DNA from: Oscillospiraceae bacterium
GTDB lineage: Bacteria > Bacillota > Clostridia > Oscillospirales > Acutalibacteraceae
DNA: 40,386 nucleotides
Direction: 5' to 3'
NCBI GenBank assembly: GCA_015065505.1
Contig: SVQE01000017.1
Span: 1-40,386 of the forward strand
Part shown: one piece after another, positions 23,857-32,026 of the stretch
Layout: the number at the start of each line of letters is the position of its first letter
Numbering within the stretch: the stretch's first letter is position 1
Made by a program: the position numbers and the translations under genes
The notes under the pieces: model-generated
Told to the model about the DNA's origin: nothing
The model's input: only the letters and a program-made list of their open reading frames with translations
The model's database searches: none

Positions 23857-23871
23857 CAAAAATGCTATAAT
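23843..23871 (+). promoter_or_regulatory. promoter of the PI-PLC/PFK/HD operon
   Basis: TTGAAT, a 17-base spacer and TATAAT with a TGC just upstream (extended -10 type), 28 bases before the ATG. Confidence 0.7.
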
Positions 23872-23898
23872 TTTGTAAGCAAATACAAGGTGATACTT

Positions 23899-24792
23899 AT
23901 GAACAAAGATTTAAAAAACTGGATGAAGGATATAAGCTCTGACAAACCGCTTTTCTCGCTTAATATCCCGGGAACACATGATGCCGCTGCGCGATATGTT
24001 CAGTATGCCCACATTGCAAAATGCCAGGATTTGAGCATATACGACCAGCTTTGCATTGGCGTTCGTGCGCTGGATATAAGGGTTATGCCGCAGGATAACA
24101 GACTGCTGATGATTCACGGCGTTGCAAAGGTTTACTGCACTGCACGCAAGCCGAAGCTTCAGATGGATTTGGAATATGTTTTAACCCAGATATATGCGTT
24201 CCTTAAAGAAAACCCGAGTGAAGCTGTTATTATTCAGTTTAAAAACGATTCGGGCAAGGATTTTGAAAAGAGCTTTGATATTCTTTACAACACATATATC
24301 AAGCCCTGCAAAGACCGCTGGTATCTTAAAAGCGAATGCCCCTCACTCGGCGAGGCAAGAGGAAAAATTGTGCTTGTCCGCCGCTGTGCAATAAACGAAA
24401 ACGGCGCTGAATACGGCAAAGAAAACAGCGGAATTGATTTCTCATCATGGGTTGAGCAAACCGAAATGATTCCCGAGCCGCTTATTCTGCAAACAGGCGC
24501 AAAGGACGGCGCAGAGTTTATTATTCAGGACAGATTCAAATACAAGGCTGAGGATAAGTGGGGCGAATGCATTAAGCCCTTCCTCAAAAAGCTTGAGCCC
24601 TTTGAGAAGCAATATGTTATATGCTATTTCTCAACCGCAGGCGGAATTGCAGGTCCTAAAAACAATGCTAAGCTGCTTAACAACGCATTTATAAATTACC
24701 CGATACAAAGGGGAATCAATTTAGGCACAATCTATCTTGATTTTCCGTCGAAAAAAATAACAACAAAGATTATAGAGAGTAACAAAATATGA
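23899..24792 (+). CDS. PI-PLC X-domain phosphodiesterase-like protein
   Basis: This 297-residue protein covers the phosphatidylinositol-specific phospholipase C X domain: SLNIPGTHDAA (His27, first catalytic His), QLCIGVRALDIRV (Asp59, Arg61) and LLMIHG (His73, second catalytic His). Bacterial relatives cleave phosphatidylinositol or GPI-type head groups and are usually secreted. Here no signal peptide is seen, so a cytoplasmic role or another export route is likely. AAGGTG sets the ATG at 23899. It overlaps the PFK gene by four bases. Confidence 0.83.
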   Translation: MNKDLKNWMKDISSDKPLFSLNIPGTHDAAARYVQYAHIAKCQDLSIYDQLCIGVRALDIRVMPQDNRLLMIHGVAKVYCTARKPKLQMDLEYVLTQIYAFLKENPSEAVIIQFKNDSGKDFEKSFDILYNTYIKPCKDRWYLKSECPSLGEARGKIVLVRRCAINENGAEYGKENSGIDFSSWVEQTEMIPEPLILQTGAKDGAEFIIQDRFKYKAEDKWGECIKPFLKKLEPFEKQYVICYFSTAGGIAGPKNNAKLLNNAFINYPIQRGINLGTIYLDFPSKKITTKIIESNKI

Positions 24793-26039
24793 AAAACAAT
24801 ATGATTATAGGTCAGTCAGGCGGACCTACCTCGGTTATTAATTCAAGTCTTGCAGGCGCTATTGAATACGCAATAAACAGCGAAAGCATCAACAAGGTTT
24901 ACGGAATGATAAACGGCGTTGAAGGGCTTTTTGAAGAAAACATTATCTGCCTTTCGGATATGTTTAAGGCAATGCCCCAGGAAATTCACCGCTTAAAGCA
25001 TTCCCCTGCTATGTTCCTTGGCTCGTGCAGATATAAGCTCAGCCACACGCAGGAGGAATACGACAGACTTTTTGAAATACTTGATAAATATGAAATCGGA
25101 TATTTCATCTATATCGGCGGAAACGATTCGATGGATACCGTTGAAAAGCTTTCGCGCTACACAAGGGAAAACGGCATTGATATTAAAATTGTCGGCATTC
25201 CGAAAACCATTGATAACGATTTGGTTGGCATAGACCACTCGCCGGGCTTTGGCTCGGCAGCAAAATATATTGCAACCTGCGTTCGTGAGGTTGCATACGA
25301 CACAAGCATTTATTCAATCAAGAGCGTTCATATTATTGAAGCTATGGGAAGAAACGCAGGCTGGCTCACCGCTGCTTCCGTTCTTGCAAGAGCTGAATAT
25401 ATGCCTGCGCCCCACCTTATCTATCTTCCCGAGGTTCCGTTTTCCGTTGAGCAGTTTGTTGAGGATGTTAAGAAAAAGCTTGCGGAATATAACTCGGTTA
25501 TAGTTGTTGTAAGCGAGGGCATCAGGGATGCAAACGGCGAATATATTTCGGCAAACAGCGCAACAACCGCCGACCAGTTCGGCCACGCAAGGCTGAGCGG
25601 TGCCGCAGCATATCTTAAAACAGTTGTTGAAGAGCAGATAGGCTGTAAGGTTCGTGCGCTTGAGCCGAGCGTTCTTCAGAGAAGCGCAGGCCACATAATT
25701 TCTCAGACGGATGTTAACGAGGCATTCAACCTCGGAACAGTTGCCGCAAGGGCTGCCGAAGAGGGCAACACGGGCGTTTTCGCAACCCTTACCAGAGTTT
25801 CAAACAAGCCATACAGCGTTCAGTACGGCGTTGAGGATGTTAAGGTTATTGCAAATCAGGAAAACAAGGTTCCCCGCGACTTCATAAACGAAGAGGGCAA
25901 CGATGTAACCGATAAAATGATTGCATATCTCAGACCGCTTATCAGGGGCGTTGCTCAGACTCCGTTCAGAAACGGACTTCCCGATTATATAGATATCCGC
26001 CACCTTGATGTAAGAGCTCAGAAATACAGAAATTCTTAG
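24789..26039 (+). CDS. pfp: PPi-dependent-type 6-phosphofructokinase
   Basis: This 416-residue enzyme has the phosphofructokinase motifs QSGGPTSVINSS, YIGGNDSMDT and GIPKTIDNDL, plus MGRNAGW for substrate binding. Asp113 after GGN and Lys139 in PKTIDND are the residues that mark pyrophosphate use in this superfamily (ATP enzymes have Gly at both positions). The phosphoryl donor is inferred, not shown. It phosphorylates fructose-6-phosphate in glycolysis. The ATGA overlap with the PI-PLC gene and one-base gap to the HD gene show a tight operon. Confidence 0.88.
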   Translation: MKNNMIIGQSGGPTSVINSSLAGAIEYAINSESINKVYGMINGVEGLFEENIICLSDMFKAMPQEIHRLKHSPAMFLGSCRYKLSHTQEEYDRLFEILDKYEIGYFIYIGGNDSMDTVEKLSRYTRENGIDIKIVGIPKTIDNDLVGIDHSPGFGSAAKYIATCVREVAYDTSIYSIKSVHIIEAMGRNAGWLTAASVLARAEYMPAPHLIYLPEVPFSVEQFVEDVKKKLAEYNSVIVVVSEGIRDANGEYISANSATTADQFGHARLSGAAAYLKTVVEEQIGCKVRALEPSVLQRSAGHIISQTDVNEAFNLGTVAARAAEEGNTGVFATLTRVSNKPYSVQYGVEDVKVIANQENKVPRDFINEEGNDVTDKMIAYLRPLIRGVAQTPFRNGLPDYIDIRHLDVRAQKYRNS

Positions 26040-26040
26040 T

Positions 26041-26715
26041 ATGAAAAAAGAAACATTCAAACTTCTTGAAAGCTATATGCTTTCGTGTATGGATAATAAT
26101 GCCCACGATAAAGAGCATATTTACAGAGTGCTTTACACCGCGCTTGATATAGCGCAGAGTGAGGAAAATGTTAACGGCGATATACTCATTGCCGCCTGCC
26201 TGCTGCACGACATCGGAAGAAAAGAGCAGTTTGAAAACCCGAAGCTCTGCCACGCAGAGGTCGGCGCAAAAAAGGCATATAATTTTCTGATTGAAAACGG
26301 TTTTGAAAATGAATTTGCCGCTGCCGTTTCAGACTGCATAAGCGCCCACCGTTTCAGAGGAAACAATCCGCCGAAAACGATTGAGGCGAAAATCCTTTTC
26401 GATTCGGATAAAATTGATGTTGCAGGAACAATGGGCATTGCGCGCACTCTTTACTATAATTCCTACCTCGGCGAGCCGCTTTATAACCTTGATGAAAACA
26501 AAAATGTTCTTAAAGGCGAGGACGATAATGGCGTTTCGTTCTTTCAGGAATATAAATTCAAGCTTGAAAAGGTTTATTCAAAGCTGCAAACAAAAAGAGG
26601 AAAAGAAATCGCCGAAAGCAGGCGCAAATCGGCAGAGGATTTCTATAACAGTATGCTAAGCGAGGTTTGCGAAACATACGAAGCTAAAAATCATTTAAAA
26701 AGCTATCTTGTATAG
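26041..26715 (+). CDS. HD-domain phosphohydrolase
   Basis: This 224-residue metal-dependent hydrolase of the YedJ/HD type has HDKEHIYRV (His26), ACLLHDIGR (His56-Asp57), CHAEVG and SAHRFRG motifs. Substrate not predictable; related proteins act on nucleotides or phosphate monoesters. It starts one base after the PFK stop without a good ribosome-binding site, so translation probably depends on the upstream gene. Confidence 0.83.
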   Translation: MKKETFKLLESYMLSCMDNNAHDKEHIYRVLYTALDIAQSEENVNGDILIAACLLHDIGRKEQFENPKLCHAEVGAKKAYNFLIENGFENEFAAAVSDCISAHRFRGNNPPKTIEAKILFDSDKIDVAGTMGIARTLYYNSYLGEPLYNLDENKNVLKGEDDNGVSFFQEYKFKLEKVYSKLQTKRGKEIAESRRKSAEDFYNSMLSEVCETYEAKNHLKSYLV

Positions 26716-26744
26716 TTGACCGATACATTTGGTTTTGATATAAT
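26716..26744 (+). promoter_or_regulatory. promoter of the GMP synthase gene
   Basis: TTGACC, a 17-base spacer and a perfect TATAAT begin directly after the HD stop codon. The 5' leader is only about 27 bases, too short for a purine riboswitch. Confidence 0.8.
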
Positions 26745-26778
26745 TACAAAAAACTGTAAACTTATTGGAGGAAATAAT

Positions 26779-27765
26779 ATGAACAGTAATGTAAGACCCG
26801 AAACAATGGAAAGAATAACCACACCCGAACTTGCAAACGCTTTTATCGACGAGCAAATCAAAGAGATAAAAGAGCAGGTTGGCGACAAGAAGGTGCTTCT
26901 TGCTTTATCGGGCGGCGTTGATTCATCAGTTGTTGCAGCGCTTCTCATCAAGGCAATCGGCAAGCAGCTTGTTTGCGTTCATGTTAACCACGGCTTACTC
27001 AGAAAGGGCGAGCCCGAGCAGGTTATCGAGGTTTTCAGAAATCAGATGGATGCAAACCTTATCTATGTTGACGCTGTAGACCGTTTTCTTGACAAGCTTG
27101 CAGGCGTTGCAGAGCCTGAAAAGAAGAGAAAGATTATCGGCGCTGAATTCATCAGAGTTTTCGAGGAAGAAGCAAGAAAGCTCGACGGAATTGAATTTCT
27201 CGCTCAGGGAACTATTTACCCCGATATTCTTGAAAGCGACGACGGCGTTAAGGCTCACCACAATGTTGGCGGACTTCCCGAAGACTTACAGTTTGAGCTT
27301 GTTGAGCCCGTTAAGCTTCTTTTCAAGGATGAAGTTAGAGTTGTCGGCAAGGCTCTCGGACTTCCCGATAATATGGTATACCGTCAGCCCTTCCCGGGAC
27401 CTGGTCTCGGCGTAAGATGCCTCGGCGCAATCACAAGGGAAAGACTTGAAGCAGTAAGAGAATCCGACGCAATTCTCAGAGAAGAATTTGCTAAAAACGG
27501 ACTTGAAGGCAAGGTTTGGCAGTATTTCACCGCAGTTCCCGATTTCAAATCGGTTGGTATCGACGAAAACGGCAAGCGCACCTTCAAATACCCCGTTATC
27601 ATCAGAGCTATCAACACTAAGGACGCTATGAGCGCAACAGTTGAAAACGTTCCGTTCGTACTCCTTGAGCACATAACAAACAGAATCACAAGCGAAGTTG
27701 AAAATGTTAACCGCGTTCTCTTCGACCTCACCCCGAAAGCCCCTGCGACTATTGAGTGGGAATAA
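26779..27765 (+). CDS. guaA: GMP synthase ATP-pyrophosphatase subunit (stand-alone)
   Basis: This 328-residue protein corresponds to the C-terminal half of a normal GuaA: the PP-loop LSGGVDSS (44-51), the [21 protein letters not shown] region, the signature [12 protein letters not shown] and the dimerisation domain ending [13 protein letters not shown]. It adenylates XMP and aminates it to GMP. The usual glutaminase domain (about 200 residues with a Cys-His-Glu triad) is missing and no separate glutaminase gene is in the window, so it needs a partner elsewhere or free ammonia. GGAGG sets the ATG at 26779. Codon use is that of a well expressed core gene. Confidence 0.92.
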   Translation: MNSNVRPETMERITTPELANAFIDEQIKEIKEQVGDKKVLLALSGGVDSSVVAALLIKAIGKQLVCVHVNHGLLRKGEPEQVIEVFRNQMDANLIYVDAVDRFLDKLAGVAEPEKKRKIIGAEFIRVFEEEARKLDGIEFLAQGTIYPDILESDDGVKAHHNVGGLPEDLQFELVEPVKLLFKDEVRVVGKALGLPDNMVYRQPFPGPGLGVRCLGAITRERLEAVRESDAILREEFAKNGLEGKVWQYFTAVPDFKSVGIDENGKRTFKYPVIIRAINTKDAMSATVENVPFVLLEHITNRITSEVENVNRVLFDLTPKAPATIEWE

Positions 27766-27775
27766 GAAAATCATC

Positions 27776-27960
27776 TTTGCCGATTTTCGAGAGACGAGCT
27801 TTCGCATTGCGGTGCCCAAAATTTTGTTAAATGCCTGATACGGCATTTCAAAATTTTGACCGCGGCTAAGTTCTTTTTGCTCCCTGTACCTCCTACTGGG
27901 AGCGGTCGCAAACGAACCAAATCTCTGATTTGATAAGAAACAGTCCGGTGGACTGTTTCG
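27776..27960. repeat. cluster of unlike palindromes behind guaA
   Basis: Four hairpins follow each other: a nested 42-base palindrome at 27817-27858 (arms CAAAATTTTG and AAATGCC/GGCATTT), GCTCCC/GGGAGC at 27879-27903, CAAATC/GATTTG at 27918-27932 and GAAACAGTCC/GGACTGTTTC at 27937-27959. Linkers resemble one another (CGCGAGTGAAA-like). The only ORF on the minus strand here is an unlikely extension of antisense guaA. Confidence 0.65.
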
Positions 27961-28026
27961 CCGCGAGTGAAAACTAAAAGTCTTGCCCGGCTTTGTGGCG
28001 AGTGAAATCATAATTATTTTTGCTTT

Positions 28027-28064
28027 AAAAGGCTAATTGATTTTCTGTAATCAATTAGCCTTTT
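28027..28064. terminator. terminator, 16-bp stem
   Basis: AAAAGGCTAATTGATT pairs perfectly with AATCAATTAGCCTTTT around a six-base loop, giving a T-tract in both directions. It ends transcription from guaA and shields the TnpV remnant. Confidence 0.8.
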
Positions 28065-28091
28065 GCCGTAATAAAATATCTATACACTGAT

Positions 28092-28256
28092 ATGCTTACA
28101 GATATGTATAATCGTCTTGTGAAGCAGTTCAAAGATTGGCAAGGCATTACTGAACAGCTCAAAACAGAAGACATGATGGCTTGGGTTCAAACAATGAACA
28201 ACATCTCAAATCAGGCAAAAGAAATTGTAAACACCGAAGAGATTTACAACGTATAA
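28092..28256 (+). pseudogene. TnpV C-terminal remnant
   Basis: The 54-codon frame reads MYNRLVKQFKDWQGITEQLK, then MMAWVQTMNN and AKEIVNTEEIYNV, which fits the C-terminal half of the transposon protein TnpV (normally about 110-130 residues). The first half is missing and no ribosome-binding site is present, so it is a leftover of a mobile element. It marks the left edge of an AT-rich accessory stretch. Confidence 0.65.
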
Positions 28257-28264
28257 CGAACAAG

Positions 28265-28284
28265 GGCAGGAGTAATATCCTGCC
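28265..28284 (+). terminator. hairpin after the TnpV remnant
   Basis: GGCAGGA / TCCTGCC stem with a six-base loop, 8 bases after the remnant's stop, followed by TTCT. Confidence 0.5.
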
Positions 28285-28641
28285 TTCTATTGCTATGAAC
28301 CTTATCCTCCTAAGCAATAGTTTTCTTAAAATGTTAAGCTATACTATATTAGAGGAAAACACAAAGGTAAACTTTAGAGTACCATAGGCAAAGATAACTC
28401 TTTTTTGGGCAATTTATTTATAAACACTGAGAAAGTTTTTTGAAAGATTTCGTCAACGGACATTATTATAGGAAAGCTAACTTTTATATATGTATTATCA
28501 ACGGTACTCATATGTGATACCAAAATAGTGTATATTTCAACAGATTATTATTTAATCTATTACACAATTGGTTATAATAGAATTATTTATCCCTAAGTAA
28601 TCGTTCAAAATCATGTTAAGGGTTTCTCTATTAAAATTAAC
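28285..28641. other. AT-rich intergenic stretch, nothing recognised
   Basis: About 350 bases without a credible ORF on either strand, clearly richer in A+T than the guaA side. I see no RNA gene or repeat pair here. Confidence 0.5.
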
Positions 28642-28671
28642 TTGACAAATATGATAATTATATAGTTTAAT
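28642..28671 (+). promoter_or_regulatory. promoter of the DUF2806-like gene
   Basis: TTGACA, an 18-base spacer and TTTAAT, with a 5' leader of about 70 bases to the start codon. Confidence 0.6.
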
Positions 28672-28748
28672 ATATTGTAAGAATTATAAGATGTTTGTTA
28701 TTTTTTATATTAGTAACATCATCATTATATTAACAAAGGAGAGTATAA

Positions 28749-29618
28749 ATGAATATTGAATTACCAATAGAAAATGCTTTGGATAGATTTGTTCCTAGCT
28801 TTGATACTGTTGTTCACTGGTTTAACACTCCAAAAGAAGAAGCGAGGCTATTTTTTTTGGAGCTTGTTAAAGATAACAATCAACTAACAGATAAAGAAAA
28901 AATCGCATTGATATATAATTCAAGGAAGGCTATTAGAGAATTTGGAAATTGTAAATCCATTTATGAAAACGCAATCAATATTTTCAGAAATAATAATCAA
29001 AATATAACGTGTGAAGAAATTGACGGAAATACAATAGATGTTGATTGGCTTGAGCTTTTTTTTGACAAAGCGAAATTAGTGAACAACAAGGATTTACAGA
29101 TTATTTGGTCAAATATTCTTGCAAACAAAATGGAAAAACCTGATTCGATTAACCCCTCGTTAATTCATACACTTTCAATTATTAGTACTGAACAAGCAAA
29201 CTTCTTTTGTAACATATCACGGTTTTGTTTTGAAGAAAGAAAAAGTGATATAGTTCATCCTTTGATTTTCATAAAGACAAATAAAAAAGCATATGAAAAT
29301 TCTGGGATAACTGATCAAAAATTAAGAGAATTACACCGACTTGGGCTAATCGAATATAACCCAGAAAAGGAGTTTGTTTTCGAAAATAAAAAAACTATTG
29401 TTAAAGGGAATTTCCAAATTGATATTTATGGAGATGAAAACGACCGAAATATTATTAAAGCCGGAAATGTTTTTTTTACTCAGGATGGACTAGATTTATA
29501 TTCAATTGTTGGAAGCGATGTTAAAAAATATCGAAATGATATTCTAGATTTTACTGTAGAAAGACTAATACACAGAAAGTGCAAGGTTTATATAAATGGA
29601 AAGGCGATTATTTTTTAA
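28749..29618 (+). CDS. DUF2806-like protein in AT-rich island
   Basis: This 289-residue soluble protein has an acidic helical N-terminal half and the segment DVDWLELFFDKAKLVNNKDL followed by QIIWSNILANKMEKPDSINP, which matches the pattern I know from DUF2806/TIGR03899-type proteins. The C-terminal part is a wHTH-like GITDQKLRELHRLGLIEYNP and beta strands. Function unknown; relatives tend to occur in variable genome regions. The gene is much more AT-rich than core genes here, stands alone between a TnpV remnant and a terminator, and has its own promoter and a GGAGAG site. Acquisition by transfer is likely. Confidence 0.65.
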   Translation: MNIELPIENALDRFVPSFDTVVHWFNTPKEEARLFFLELVKDNNQLTDKEKIALIYNSRKAIREFGNCKSIYENAINIFRNNNQNITCEEIDGNTIDVDWLELFFDKAKLVNNKDLQIIWSNILANKMEKPDSINPSLIHTLSIISTEQANFFCNISRFCFEERKSDIVHPLIFIKTNKKAYENSGITDQKLRELHRLGLIEYNPEKEFVFENKKTIVKGNFQIDIYGDENDRNIIKAGNVFFTQDGLDLYSIVGSDVKKYRNDILDFTVERLIHRKCKVYINGKAIIF

Positions 29619-29713
29619 ATACCGTGTGTACTACTTATGATTAATAAAATATTAAGTGTTGACAAATGAAAAATAGTTGTTTTCAGTTGAAAAATATAAG
29701 TGATAAAATGACA

Positions 29714-29741
29714 AAAGAGATTGGCGGATGCCAATCTCTTT
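29714..29741. terminator. bidirectional terminator
   Basis: AAAGAGATTGGC and GCCAATCTCTTT form a 12-base stem with a GGAT-type loop and T-tracts on both strands. It separates the DUF2806-like gene from the convergent lipoprotein operon. Confidence 0.88.
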
Positions 29742-29745
29742 TTGG

Positions 29746-30222
29746 TTAATACCACCTATTTATCCAGCCTTCTGAGTCGGTTGGGGATTCTGAAGGTGTT
29801 GTTTCAGTTTCTAATACGGATTCCGATGTAGTGGACTCGATTTTTGTGGAGGTGGTGGGTTCGTCTGTGTTGTCAGATGACACATCGATATCGTCTGCAG
29901 CTGCAGTTGTGGTTTCGTATATAATAACTGTTGTTGATTCTGTCGTTACATATTCGCCGGTGCGATTAGTTATCGGCTCTCCGCTTTTATCTGTTGCTAT
30001 TTCAACTAAAACCGTAGTAGCGTTTTCTCCCTGCGAATTGTCTGATACGATTTTATAATAATGCGTTGTGCCTTCTTCATCGACAATTACGGTTGTTGCT
30101 TCCTGTGCAGTTGATTCGCTGACTTTTTCAGTAGCGTTTTCAGTTATGCTTCCTTGCCTGCAGGATGCAAAAGCAGCAGCAAAAACAATAATAACAGAAA
30201 TCGCAATAATAACCCTTTTCAA
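29746..30222 (-). CDS. Thr/Ser-rich lipoprotein with peptide-like C-terminus
   Basis: This 158-residue protein (from the TTG at 30222) opens with KRVIIAISVIIVFAAAFASC, a lipoprotein signal whose lipobox Cys would be residue 20. The rest is Thr/Ser/Glu-rich and low in hydrophobics, as in a flexible surface tail. Its last residues, EGWINRWY, match the end of the small peptide at 30353-30469 (EGWIDKWY), and the DNA of both ends is alike. An ATG at 30243 is the alternative start but would overlap the upstream peptide gene. Function unknown; it ends the peptide operon and probably stays on the outer face of the membrane. Confidence 0.7.
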   Translation of the reverse strand: MKRVIIAISVIIVFAAAFASCRQGSITENATEKVSESTAQEATTVIVDEEGTTHYYKIVSDNSQGENATTVLVEIATDKSGEPITNRTGEYVTTESTTVIIYETTTAAADDIDVSSDNTDEPTTSTKIESTTSESVLETETTPSESPTDSEGWINRWY

Positions 30223-30223
30223 A

Positions 30224-30340
30224 TTAACTTCCGAACGGTACATCGTTGTCATCGCCCTGAACATCGCCGCTTGTTGTGATAACGTCAACTGTTTTGTATT
30301 CCTCAACATCAAATTCAGGTTTCAAATACTTTTCTTTCAT
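30224..30340 (-). CDS. 38-residue peptide B (shared leader, acidic tail)
   Basis: The frame of 38 codons begins at ATG 30340 after GGAGG. The first 24 residues are MKEKYLKPEFDVEEYKTVDV followed by ITTS and align with peptide A; the last 14 are GDVQGDDNDVPFGS, acidic and unlike A. It is too short for most gene finders. I know similar short KPE...DVITTS peptides in clostridial genomes, with no assigned function. The constant start and variable end resemble leader and core of a secreted or modified peptide, but no Cys and no modifying enzyme is seen nearby. Confidence 0.7.
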   Translation of the reverse strand: MKEKYLKPEFDVEEYKTVDVITTSGDVQGDDNDVPFGS

Positions 30341-30352
30341 TTCAAATCCTCC

Positions 30353-30469
30353 TTAATACCATTTATCAATCCAGCCTTCATCGTCTACGCCTACCGTACT
30401 TGTTGCAATTACATCAACGGCAGAGTATTCATCAATGCTGATTTCGGGTTTAATATATTCTTCTTTCAC
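30353..30469 (-). CDS. 38-residue peptide A (shared leader, EGWIDKWY tail)
   Basis: This frame of 38 codons starts at GTG 30469, two bases after the stop of the LRR gene, with GGAGG inside that gene's end. The first 24 residues are MKEEYIKPEISIDEYSAVDV followed by IATS, matching peptide B position by position; the tail TVGVDDEGWIDKWY is different. Same length as B, 12 bases apart. The tail's final eight residues recur at the end of the lipoprotein. Function unknown. Both peptides should be made together with the LRR protein. Confidence 0.75.
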   Translation of the reverse strand: MKEEYIKPEISIDEYSAVDVIATSTVGVDDEGWIDKWY

Positions 30470-30471
30470 AG

Positions 30472-31935
30472 CTAATCCTCCAATAGATTGTTCAGTTGGT
30501 CTTTTATGCTTTGGTCAATATCAGGATCAGCAAGTACTGCGTTTGCAACGCCCTCAAATGAACGAGTTATGATGTCAGAATAGAAATATACGCCGTCAAT
30601 GCAGACGTAAGCACGTGCAGAAATTTCAGTTTTGTAATTCTCTTTGGGAATATCAGTGAATACAAGGTTAAACGAGGTTTTACCGTCGTTGTCAATACGC
30701 TTTTCGGCAACCTTTGTTTTGCCGTTTTCCACGGTCAAGTCGTCCGTGCGTTCATATGCATATACAAATCCGTATTCGGTGTTATCCTCGCCGTAAGCCG
30801 CCTGATAATCGGTGCTATTGTCCCAGTTAAATCCGAAGCGCAGTCCGCTGTCCGACAGCCTGATTGAGCCACCCAGCGCCCCTGCGAGCTTGGGAACATA
30901 GACACAGGACAGCAATCGGTATTCTTGATAGATTGAAGAATACTGTGTTCTTAGAGCATATCTGCTGATTTCCGTTACGCCCTCTGCACGAATCTCTTTC
31001 AGGTTGTAACAGTAATCAAACATATACGGCTTGAGTTCGCTTACTTTCTTTCCTAATTCAATATTAGTGAGAGGTCCGCATTCAGCAAATACATAATTTC
31101 TGTAATTTTCAAGATTAGGCAAAGAGATAGTCCTAAGGTCAAAAGTGTTTTTGAAGCAGTGACTTCCTAATGTGCTTATTGTTTCGCTTCTTACTTCAGG
31201 TATTGACGTGTAAATAAATGCTTCGCCACCTATTGAAACAGTGCTGGAAAAATCAATATTTGTCAATGCCCAGCATTCTCTGAAACAGTTTTGACCGATT
31301 ACCTCTGCTTTTCCATAAACACTTTTTAATCCTGTACATCCATAAAAAGCGTAATCACCAAGTGTTTTGCAGGTATCCGGCAGGGTAATAGACCTTAGAT
31401 AATTCGAATAATAATCATCATTTACACCGTTCGGTGATGCTTCAGAAGGCTTAACCATTTGCGAAAAGCAGTTGTCACCTATTGCATTAACGGGTATTCC
31501 ATTTACCTCGTCGGGAATTACAAGGTCTGATGTGTTTCCTGCGTATGCTGTCAGCACGCCGTTTTCATCAACGGTGAATCTGCCTTCATCACTTGCATAA
31601 CGAATATAGTACCGATTTGTTACTGCTTCGCTGGTTTCGTTGTTCCTTTCAGTCCAAGCAGTGATATAGCACGGCTCAGTTATTGTGAGTGACGATGTGT
31701 ATTTGGTTGCCGATTGTTTAAGTGCACCCTTAAAATTGCTCATGCCGTATTCATAAATCTCATAATAAATATCGGCAAACAAGTTTGTTGTGCTGATTGA
31801 TACTTTTACGCTGCCGTCATAAGCACCGCTCTCCTTTGAAAATGTCGGCGTTGCCAAATCTGCTGCATAAGCAGATAACGGCAATGCAGCGATAAACATT
31901 AATAACGCTAATAATAATGATATTGTTTTTTTCAT
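30472..31935 (-). CDS. secreted BspA-type leucine-rich-repeat protein
   Basis: This 487-residue protein has a signal peptide (1-24, cleavage after AYA). A chitobiase-C-like beta domain follows (about 28-108, PTFSKESGAYDGSVKVSIST, YITAWTERNN). LRR_5/BspA repeats run from about 115 to 340 (IGDNCFSQM, TLGDYAFYGCTGLKSV, IGGEAFIYTSIPEV). The C-terminal beta domain (about 350-470) contains GLRFGFNWDN and ARAYVCIDGVYFYSD. Such proteins bind host or matrix partners; the ligand is unknown. It is first gene of the operon with the two peptides and lipoprotein, preceded by LytTR-type boxes. Confidence 0.83.
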   Translation of the reverse strand: MKKTISLLLALLMFIAALPLSAYAADLATPTFSKESGAYDGSVKVSISTTNLFADIYYEIYEYGMSNFKGALKQSATKYTSSLTITEPCYITAWTERNNETSEAVTNRYYIRYASDEGRFTVDENGVLTAYAGNTSDLVIPDEVNGIPVNAIGDNCFSQMVKPSEASPNGVNDDYYSNYLRSITLPDTCKTLGDYAFYGCTGLKSVYGKAEVIGQNCFRECWALTNIDFSSTVSIGGEAFIYTSIPEVRSETISTLGSHCFKNTFDLRTISLPNLENYRNYVFAECGPLTNIELGKKVSELKPYMFDYCYNLKEIRAEGVTEISRYALRTQYSSIYQEYRLLSCVYVPKLAGALGGSIRLSDSGLRFGFNWDNSTDYQAAYGEDNTEYGFVYAYERTDDLTVENGKTKVAEKRIDNDGKTSFNLVFTDIPKENYKTEISARAYVCIDGVYFYSDIITRSFEGVANAVLADPDIDQSIKDQLNNLLED

Positions 31936-31954
31936 AAAATCACCTCAAGTACAG

Positions 31955-32020
31955 AGTATAATAATCGTTAAAAAAAGCAATATATAATGCAGAAACGCAG
32001 AAAAATCGTGCAGAAACGCA
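31955..32020 (-). promoter_or_regulatory. LytTR-type control region of the LRR/peptide operon
   Basis: Two direct repeats GCAGAAACGCA lie at 31989-31999 and 32010-32020, exactly 21 bases apart (two helix turns). A -10-like TATACT (31955-31960, minus strand) lies about 28 bases beyond, with no good -35, as expected for an activated promoter. The same pair occurs upstream of the LytTR regulator gene. Confidence 0.75.
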
Positions 32021-32026
32021 ATAAAA

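Noticed and set aside
26745-26778. Guanine riboswitch before guaA
   Set aside because: The leader is only about 30 bases, too short for a purine aptamer.
27286-28011. 241-residue minus-strand ORF across the guaA end
   Set aside because: It is the antisense of guaA running on into the palindrome cluster, with no ribosome-binding site or recognisable domain.
30224-30469. AgrD-type autoinducer precursors
   Set aside because: Neither peptide has the Cys/Ser thiolactone core followed by a charged tail, and no AgrB is present.
30068-30475. 135-residue plus-strand ORF over the peptides
   Set aside because: Antisense to the peptide and lipoprotein genes, which have ribosome-binding sites and mutual similarity.
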